Origin: Niveispirillum sp943370215
Lineage (GTDB): Bacteria > Pseudomonadota > Alphaproteobacteria > Azospirillales > Azospirillaceae
Assembly: GCA_943370215.1 (NCBI GenBank)
Contig: CALRQC020000030.1
Coordinates: 6,862-70,861 of the forward strand
Direction of reading: 5' to 3'
Length of the DNA: 64,000 bases
Shown here: positions 58,489 through 64,000 of the stretch, piece after piece
How positions within the stretch are numbered: position 1 is the first letter of the stretch
Layout of the letters: each line of letters starts with the position of its first letter
Notes under the pieces: model-generated
The model's input: the letters and a program-made list of their open reading frames with translations, nothing else
The model's database searches: none
What the model was told of the DNA's origin: nothing
Program-made: the position numbers and the translations under genes

Positions 58489-60689
58489 ACCAGCGTTGCC
58501 AGCGGCGGCACGGTAATTTCAGCACTATAGGGCTGGCCATCCCAGGGCAGCGATTCCGCCAGCACGCCGCCGCCATTGCCGATATTGCTGCCACCATAAC
58601 ATTCAGCATCGCTGTTCAGCGCTTCCCGCCAATGGCCGGGGAAGGGCAGGCCGATGCGGTATTTTTCCCGCACCAGGGGCGTGAAGCTGGCCACCGTCAC
58701 CGCCGCCCGGTCCGGGGCGGCGCCATGGCGGCTATAGACCAGGATGGATTCATCCGAAGCCGCCCCCTTGATCCAGCGGAAGCCTTCCGGCTCACAATCG
58801 CGCTCATGCAGGGCAGGGGTATCGCGGTAGAGATGGTTCAGGTCGCGCACCAGATCGCGCAATCCCCGGTGCCAATGGCCGGTCGCGGCATCATCCAGCA
58901 GGAACCAGTCCAGTTCCGCATCATGGTTCCATTCGCGCCGCTGCCCGAACTCCCCGCCCATGAACAGCAGCTTCTTGCCCGGATGGGTCCACATGAAGGC
59001 GAAATAGGCGCGCAGATTGGCGAATTTCTGCCAGTCATCCCCCGGCATCCGCCCCAGCAGGGAGCCCTTGCCGTGTACTACCTCGTCATGGGACAGCGGC
59101 AGGATGAAATTTTCGGAGAAGGCGTAGAGCAGGCCGAAGGTCAGGTCATTATGGTGGAAGCGGCGATGGATCGGGTCGCGCGCCATATAGCGCAGCGTGT
59201 CATGCATCCAGCCCATGTTCCATTTATAGCCAAATCCCAGCCCGCCGACATAGGCGGGGCGGGACACGCCGGGCCAGGCGGTGGACTCTTCTGCAATGGT
59301 GATGGCCCCGCCGCCCTGGCCCTCATCCTCCCCATAGACCAGTTCATTCATGCGGCGCATGAAATCAATGGCCTCCAGATTCTCCCGCCCGCCATAGCGG
59401 TTGGGTATCCATTCGCCTTCCTTGCGGCTGTAATCCAGGTACAGCATGGAGGCAACGGCATCCACCCGCAAGCCATCGACATGGTATCGGCGCAGCCAGA
59501 ACAGGGCATTGGCGATCAGGAAATTGGTCACCTCATTGCGACCGAAATTATAGATCGCCGTGTTCCAATCCGGGTGATAGCCCTGGCGCGGGTCGGCATG
59601 GTCGTAAAGATGCGTGCCGTCGAACTGGTAAAGCCCATGCGCATCGGTGGGGAAATGGCCCGGCACCCAATCGATGATCAGCCCGATTCCGGCTTGATGG
59701 CAGGCATCGACAAAGAACTGGAAATCCGCCGGGCTGCCGAAACGCGCGGTGGGGGCATAAAGCCCCAGCGCCTGATAACCCCATGACCCATCGAACGGAT
59801 GTTCATGGACGGGCATCACCTCAATATGGGTGAAACCCATGTCTTTGACATAGGGCACCAGCTTTTCCGCCAGTTCCCGATATGTCGGGAAGCGGCCTTC
59901 GGCCCCGCGCCGCCAGGAACCCAGATGCACCTCATAGATGGACATGGGCGCGGTGCGGGCATTGCGTTCCTTGCGCTTTGCCAGCCAGTCCTGATCTTGC
60001 CAGCCCTCCGTTGGCGGGGCTGAAACCAGGGAGGCGGTGCTGGGCCGGAACTCAGCGGCCAGGGCGAACGGGTCGGCCTTCAGCGGCAGCAAGGTGCCGT
60101 CAGCCGCCAGGAATTCATATTTATAGGCCGCACCGGCGGCCACGCCGGGAATGAAAATCTCCCAGACGCCGATGCCGGGATGTTTGCGCATCATATGGAT
60201 GCGTCCATCCCAGTTGTTGAAGTCGCCGACAACGGAAGCCCGCTTGGCATTGGGGGCCCAGACGGCGAAACGCACGCCCGCCACACCTTCCACCTGATCC
60301 AGGTGGGCGCCCAGCCGGTCATAAAGCCGCCAATGCCGCCCTTCACCCATCAGGTAACGATCCATCTCCCCCAGCACGGGCGGGAAGCGATAGGGATCAT
60401 CCATCTCCCACACCGATTCCAGCCTGTGCAGGCGCAGGCGGTAACGGTCCAGCGCCACCGCCGGCAGTTCCGCACTGAACAGGCCCGCCGGGTCAATCCG
60501 GTCCAGCGTCGCGCGGACCACGCCATCCGGCCCGATCACTGCCACCTTGTCCACATCCGGGCGGAACACGGTCAGCCGGGCACGGCCGGGATCATCGGCC
60601 AGCAGATGCGGCCCCAACGCGGCGAAGATATCCTCGCACCGGGCCTGAATGACCGAGTCGATGATGGCGGGGGTAAGGGCCAGGGACAT
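58473..60689 (-). CDS. glgB: 1,4-alpha-glucan branching enzyme
   Basis: Introduces alpha-1,6 branches in glycogen. The 738-residue protein has an N-terminal GlgB-specific domain, a CBM48 domain (about 135-230, GVRFAVWAPNAKRASVVGDFNNWDGR), and a GH13 barrel with YEVHLGSWRR, GSWGYQALGLYAPTARFG, nucleophile region VDGLRVDAVASMLYLDYSRK (Asp), acid TIAEESTAWPGV (Glu) and LPLSHDEVVHGKGSLLGRM (Asp), plus FMGGEFGQRREWNHD and a C-terminal beta domain. Full family length; ATG follows aagga. It is 69 nt downstream of hexR on the same strand and may be cotranscribed; no glgA/glgC is visible. Confidence 0.95.
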   Translation of the reverse strand: MSLALTPAIIDSVIQARCEDIFAALGPHLLADDPGRARLTVFRPDVDKVAVIGPDGVVRATLDRIDPAGLFSAELPAVALDRYRLRLHRLESVWEMDDPYRFPPVLGEMDRYLMGEGRHWRLYDRLGAHLDQVEGVAGVRFAVWAPNAKRASVVGDFNNWDGRIHMMRKHPGIGVWEIFIPGVAAGAAYKYEFLAADGTLLPLKADPFALAAEFRPSTASLVSAPPTEGWQDQDWLAKRKERNARTAPMSIYEVHLGSWRRGAEGRFPTYRELAEKLVPYVKDMGFTHIEVMPVHEHPFDGSWGYQALGLYAPTARFGSPADFQFFVDACHQAGIGLIIDWVPGHFPTDAHGLYQFDGTHLYDHADPRQGYHPDWNTAIYNFGRNEVTNFLIANALFWLRRYHVDGLRVDAVASMLYLDYSRKEGEWIPNRYGGRENLEAIDFMRRMNELVYGEDEGQGGGAITIAEESTAWPGVSRPAYVGGLGFGYKWNMGWMHDTLRYMARDPIHRRFHHNDLTFGLLYAFSENFILPLSHDEVVHGKGSLLGRMPGDDWQKFANLRAYFAFMWTHPGKKLLFMGGEFGQRREWNHDAELDWFLLDDAATGHWHRGLRDLVRDLNHLYRDTPALHERDCEPEGFRWIKGAASDESILVYSRHGAAPDRAAVTVASFTPLVREKYRIGLPFPGHWREALNSDAECYGGSNIGNGGGVLAESLPWDGQPYSAEITVPPLATLVLIRG

Positions 60690-60758
60690 CGGCGGTCCTT
60701 GTTCGTTGGGGGGCGGTGGCTTTTATAGCGCTGCCAGCAGAGGAAGGGGTGCGCCTTT

Positions 60759-61601
60759 TTAGTTGCGCTGCAACAGGCGCCGTTCGCGGATCGGTCGTTT
60801 GGAGCGGGCCAGGCTTTCCGCCAGATTGACACCCCGGCGCAAGGCCACCGCCACCTGCAGCACATCCAGCATGGCGAGATGGGCCAGCCGGCTGACCATC
60901 GGCGTATAGATGCTGGTATCTTCCACCACATCCACCAGCAGGGCAACGCTGGCCCGTTCCGCCAGCGGGGAGCCGCCGCTGGTCAGCGCCACCACCTTGG
61001 CCCCGCTATCCAGTGCCAGATCGACGGAGCGCAGCAATTCCCGCGTCCGCCCGGTATGGGAAATGACCAGGGCTGCCGCCGTCGGTCCCAGCAGGGTGGC
61101 CGACATGGCCTGCACATGGAAATCCGTGTAGGCGACACAGGGGATACCCAGGCGGAAGAACTTGTTCTGCGCGTCGGCCGCCACGATGCCCGACGCGCCG
61201 AAGCCGTAGAATTCCAGCCGCGTCGCCTCCGCCAGGATCGTCACCGCTGCATCCAGCGCCTCGGCATTGGTATGGTTGCGCACGCGGGTCAGCGAGGCGA
61301 TGGAACGGTTCAGCACCTTGGCGGCGATATCCACCACCGCATCATCGGGCCGCACCTCCTCATGCACATAGGGCGTGCCGGTGGCGAGGTCCTGCGCCAG
61401 ACGCAGCTTGAAATCCTGAAAGCCGCCACAGCCGATGGAACGGCAGAAGCGTACCACCGTCGGCTGGCTCACCTGCGCCTCACGCGCTACCTCTGCCACC
61501 GAGGCGTTCACCACGGAATGGGGACGCTTCAGCACCACCTCGGCAATCTTCTGTTCCGATCTGCGCAAGCCCGCCTGCATGGCCCGAATACGTTCCAGCA
61601 C
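60759..61601 (-). CDS. hexR: RpiR-family transcriptional regulator, HexR
   Basis: Represses glucose-catabolic genes until bound by 2-keto-3-deoxy-6-phosphogluconate. The 280-residue protein has an N-terminal helix-turn-helix (LRRSEQKIAEVVLKRPHSVVNASVAEVAREAQVSQPTVVRFCRSIGC, core SQPTVVRFCRSIG) and a C-terminal sugar-phosphate-isomerase (SIS) domain (LEFYGFGASGIVAADAQNKFFRLGIP, ALVISHTGRTRELLRSVDLA). GTG 61601 after gggggag gives VLERIRAMQAGLRRSEQ, matching HexR starts; the frame extends to 61901 but that part lacks homology and covers the operator. Divergent from zwf-pgl, its expected target. Confidence 0.9.
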   Translation of the reverse strand: MLERIRAMQAGLRRSEQKIAEVVLKRPHSVVNASVAEVAREAQVSQPTVVRFCRSIGCGGFQDFKLRLAQDLATGTPYVHEEVRPDDAVVDIAAKVLNRSIASLTRVRNHTNAEALDAAVTILAEATRLEFYGFGASGIVAADAQNKFFRLGIPCVAYTDFHVQAMSATLLGPTAAALVISHTGRTRELLRSVDLALDSGAKVVALTSGGSPLAERASVALLVDVVEDTSIYTPMVSRLAHLAMLDVLQVAVALRRGVNLAESLARSKRPIRERRLLQRN

Positions 61602-61703
61602 TGCCGGTACACTCCCCCAACCATTCGGACGCCGCCCGACAGGGTATGTTCCCAAGGGGCGGTTGGATGTCCATTTCCTATGCGTTTGACCTGTCGGTAA
61701 CGC

Positions 61704-61720
61704 GTGTAAGGGAATTACAC
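61704..61720. promoter_or_regulatory. HexR operator, hexR-proximal
   Basis: GTGTAAGGGAATTACAC has perfect 6-bp arms (GTGTAA / TTACAC) and closely matches the published HexR consensus TGTAAT-TNA-ATTACA. It lies about 100 bp upstream of the hexR start. Confidence 0.75.
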
Positions 61721-61930
61721 GAAATCCACCGCCTTTTGGCAAGCACCCCTTTGCGTTGGTAACGGAAAGGCTCCCCTGTTCCGCTTGATGGGCTTTGTCA
61801 TCTGTGCGAAACCTATAGATCGGTAGTAAAGTTACGTTGCGACGCAGCAATTTCGAAAGTTCCGTGCACGCCCCCGCCATATGATGTCGCGGACATGTCA
61901 CAATCTGGGTAACTACCTCTTGTGTCGTTT

Positions 61931-61945
61931 TGTAATTCTGCTACA
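61931..61945. promoter_or_regulatory. HexR-like operator, zwf-proximal
   Basis: TGTAATTCTGCTACA keeps both outer half-sites (TGTAATT and TACA) of the HexR consensus with a diverged centre. About 90 bp upstream of the zwf start chosen here. Confidence 0.55.
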
Positions 61946-62034
61946 TTCGGCGGCGAAAAGCTGGTGCTGCCCCCTTGTCCATGGGTGCGGTCGCCCCGGC
62001 TGATAATCAATCCGGTATGCGGACGCAGGGCATG

Positions 62035-63513
62035 ATGGCTGAAATTCTGCAGGTTCCCCCCTTCGACTATGTCGTGTTCGGTGGCACGGGTGATCTGGCC
62101 CTGCGCAAGCTGATGCCCGCGCTCTATTACCGTGAACGCGATCACCAGATGACCGATGACAGCCGCATCATCGGCGTTTCGCGCACCGATCAGGGGACGG
62201 AGCAGTTCCGCCAGCAGATCGCCGCCGCCTTGGACAAGTTCATTCCGGCCGACGATATCGATGCCGACGTGCTGCACCGGTTCTTGAACCGCATCACCTA
62301 TGTGACGCTGGACGCCACCAAGGCGGGTGGCGGCTGGAATGATCTGGCGGACGCGCTGAAGGATGGCGGGGAGAAGGCCCGCGTCTTCTATCTGGCGACA
62401 TCGCCGGCGCTGTTTGGCGCCATCTGCCGCAATATCAAGGAAGCCGGGCTGATCTGCCCGCGCACCCGCGTGGTGCTGGAAAAGCCGATCGGCAAGGATC
62501 GCGCCTCTGCCAATGCCATCAATGATGAGGTCGGCGCGATTTTCCGCGAAGACCAGATTTTCCGCATCGATCATTATCTGGGCAAGGAATCGGTGCAGAA
62601 CCTGATGGTGCTGCGCTTCGGCAATGCCCTGTTTGAGCCGCTGTGGAACGCCGGCTATATCGACCATGTGCAGATCACGGTGGCGGAAAAGGTCGGCGTG
62701 GAAGGTCGCGCCGACTATTACGATCGTGCCGGCGCGCTGCGCGACATGGTGCAGAACCATTTTCTGCAGCTTGTCTGTCTGGTGGCGATGGAGCCGCCCT
62801 CTTCCCTGACGGAAGACATGATCCGTAATGAGAAGATCAAGGTTCTCCGCGCCCTGCGCCCGATCACGGCGCAGGATGTGAAGGCCAAGACGGTGCGTGG
62901 CCAGTATCGCCAGGGTGTCATCGACGGCAAGGCCGTGCCGGGTTACCCGGAGGAACTGGGCCATGGCAACAGCACGACCGAAACCCTGGTCGCCATCAAG
63001 GCGGAGATCGACAATTGGCGCTGGGGCGGGGTGCCGTTCTACTTACGCACCGGCAAGCGGATGCCGACGCGCTGCTCTGAAATCATCATCCAGTTCAAAT
63101 CCATCCCGCATAATGTCTTCGGCAAGGGTGCCGGCGAACTGACGGCCAACAAGCTGGTCATCCGTCTGCAGCCCGATGAGGGCGTGAACCTGTCCATCAT
63201 GACCAAGGTGCCGGGCCCCGGCGGCCTGCGCCTGCGTTCGGTGCCGCTGAACCTTTCCTATGCGGAAACGTTCAAGGACCGGTATCCCGATGCCTATGAA
63301 CGGCTGCTGATGGATACGGTGCGGGGCAACCCGTCCCTGTTCATGCGCCGGGATGAGGTGGATGCCGCCTGGGCCTGGATCGACACCATCCTGAAGGGGT
63401 GGGACGAGGCCGAGCAGAGCCCTGAACCCTATTCCGCCGGCAGTTGGGGCCCGATCAGCTCCGCCCTGTTGCTGGCCCGTGATAATCGCCGGTGGCATGA
63501 TGCCGAATTCTAA
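62035..63513 (+). CDS. zwf: Glucose-6-phosphate 1-dehydrogenase
   Basis: Oxidises glucose 6-phosphate to 6-phosphogluconolactone, feeding the Entner-Doudoroff and pentose phosphate routes. The 492-residue protein has the NADP site VVFGGTGDLALRKLMPALYY, LEKPIGKDRASA, the active-site signature FRIDHYLGKESVQNLMVLRFGN, KTVRGQY and FYLRTGKRMPTRCSEIIIQFK. ATG 62035 is chosen for family length (E. coli 491 residues); 62032 and 62017 are alternatives. Its 3' end overlaps pgl by 14-17 nt, so the two are coupled. Control by the HexR sites upstream is expected. Confidence 0.95.
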   Translation: MAEILQVPPFDYVVFGGTGDLALRKLMPALYYRERDHQMTDDSRIIGVSRTDQGTEQFRQQIAAALDKFIPADDIDADVLHRFLNRITYVTLDATKAGGGWNDLADALKDGGEKARVFYLATSPALFGAICRNIKEAGLICPRTRVVLEKPIGKDRASANAINDEVGAIFREDQIFRIDHYLGKESVQNLMVLRFGNALFEPLWNAGYIDHVQITVAEKVGVEGRADYYDRAGALRDMVQNHFLQLVCLVAMEPPSSLTEDMIRNEKIKVLRALRPITAQDVKAKTVRGQYRQGVIDGKAVPGYPEELGHGNSTTETLVAIKAEIDNWRWGGVPFYLRTGKRMPTRCSEIIIQFKSIPHNVFGKGAGELTANKLVIRLQPDEGVNLSIMTKVPGPGGLRLRSVPLNLSYAETFKDRYPDAYERLLMDTVRGNPSLFMRRDEVDAAWAWIDTILKGWDEAEQSPEPYSAGSWGPISSALLLARDNRRWHDAEF

Positions 63514-64000
63514 TGAACTGAAGGGCTTTGCGGCCCGTCCCGCCCTGGTGGCGGCGCTGGCCGATCATCTGGCCGGGATCATCCATCAGGCTGTGGCGGC
63601 GCGGGGCGCGGCCACGCTGGTGCTGTCTGGTGGCACCACGCCGGCCGACCTGTTCGCTGTGCTGGACCAGATGGACCTGCCCTGGGACAAGGTGAGCCTG
63701 ACGCTGTCGGATGAGCGCTGGGTGGATCTGGACGATCCGGCCAGCAATGAGGCGATGGTGCGCCGCACCCTGGCCAATACATTGGCCAAGGGTGCCCGAC
63801 TGGTGGGGCTGAAAAGCCCCGGTGCCAGCGTGGCCGATGGGCTGGACGCGACGAATGAGCGGGTGGCCACGCTGGCCTGCCCCTTCGATCTGGTGCTGCT
63901 GGGCATGGGGGAGGATGGGCATACCGCCAGCTTTTTCCCCGGTGGCGAGGGGCTGGAACAGGCATTGAGCGGTGCCGGCGGGCTGGCCGTGGCTGGCGTG
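63497..64000 (+). CDS. pgl: 6-phosphogluconolactonase, N-terminal part
   Basis: Hydrolyses 6-phosphogluconolactone made by Zwf. The 168 visible codons (MMPNSNELKGFAARPALVAALADHL ...) include TLVLSGGTTPADLFAVL, WDKVSLTLSDERWVDLDDPASNEAMVRRTL and FDLVLLGMGEDGHTASFFPGG, the active-site signature of the DevB/SOL lactonase family. The frame is open at the right edge; about 60-70 residues are missing. It overlaps the end of zwf. ATG 63500 is an equally possible start. Confidence 0.92.
   Translation, partial: MMPNSNELKGFAARPALVAALADHLAGIIHQAVAARGAATLVLSGGTTPADLFAVLDQMDLPWDKVSLTLSDERWVDLDDPASNEAMVRRTLANTLAKGARLVGLKSPGASVADGLDATNERVATLACPFDLVLLGMGEDGHTASFFPGGEGLEQALSGAGGLAVAGV

Larger units (their letters stand above)
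61602..62034. promoter_or_regulatory. hexR / zwf divergent control region
   Basis: About 430 bases with no supported gene. It contains two HexR-like palindromes (61704-61720 and 61931-61945), one near each gene, consistent with autoregulation of hexR and control of zwf-pgl. ATG codons in frame with zwf exist at 61981, 62017 and 62032, so the right boundary is uncertain. Confidence 0.7.

Noticed and set aside
61602..61901. 100-residue N-terminal extension of HexR
   Set aside because: It covers the HexR operator, lacks homology to RpiR regulators, and a GTG with a good ribosome site exists at 61601.

Overview
The window is GC-rich DNA from a free-living alphaproteobacterium. The gene order (tkt | coiled-coil gene-zapA-6S RNA-5-FCL; ppiD-trpE; tpiA-secG-pyrG-kdsA-eno-ftsB-pdhABC-lpd-lipA; recO-parC; hexR | zwf-pgl), the lipoyl domain fused to the pyruvate dehydrogenase E1 beta subunit, and a TonB-Xanth-Caul type receptor fit Rhodospirillales, probably Azospirillaceae (Niveispirillum/Azospirillum-like). 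The genus is an inference; no rRNA or tRNA gene is present to settle it.

Layout. 1-4.1 kb: 5' part of transketolase (runs off the left edge) divergent from a coiled-coil protein gene, zapA, 6S RNA, 5-formyltetrahydrofolate cyclo-ligase and a YmdB-like phosphoesterase. 4.2-8.6 kb (minus): SurA/PpiD foldase, trpE and a formyltransferase fused to a C-terminal beta-rich module. 8.9-22.1 kb (plus): central metabolism, namely tpiA, secG, pyrG, kdsA, an acyltransferase, eno, ftsB and the complete pyruvate dehydrogenase complex. A short AT-richer islet with an orphan gene interrupts this run just after eno and is followed by an imperfect copy of the eno 3' end. 22.1-24 kb: small lipoprotein and an orphan beta-helix protein. 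24-32.8 kb: EEP-family hydrolase, lipA, COQ10/RatA-like gene, bluB, a PAS-GGDEF-EAL protein, recO and parC.

32.9-42.2 kb: periplasmic binding protein with a Cache-like C-terminus convergent with a chemoreceptor, a large TonB-dependent receptor, an M48/TPR protease and an aminotransferase. 42.3-46.9 kb (minus): iron-uptake cluster (membrane protein, PepSY protein, siderophore-type TonB receptor) behind a strong Fur-box match. 47.0-47.2 kb: a compact unit made of a 16-nt Shine-Dalgarno sequence matching the whole anti-SD tail of 16S rRNA, a 20-codon ORF and a terminator. It precedes a TPR gene and is the most unusual object here. 48.5-58.4 kb: CPA2 antiporter with a cyclic-nucleotide-binding domain, an EAL protein, a third TonB receptor, a metallo-beta-lactamase-fold protein, an ABC exporter and a polytopic membrane protein of unknown role. 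58.5-64 kb: glgB and hexR (minus) divergent from zwf-pgl (pgl runs off the right edge), with two HexR-like operators between hexR and zwf.

Together the genes cover glycolysis, Entner-Doudoroff/pentose phosphate entry, pyruvate oxidation with lipoate supply, and nutrient/iron sensing and uptake. REP-like inverted-repeat elements lie in three intergenic gaps. No transposase, integrase, phage gene cluster or CRISPR array was seen.
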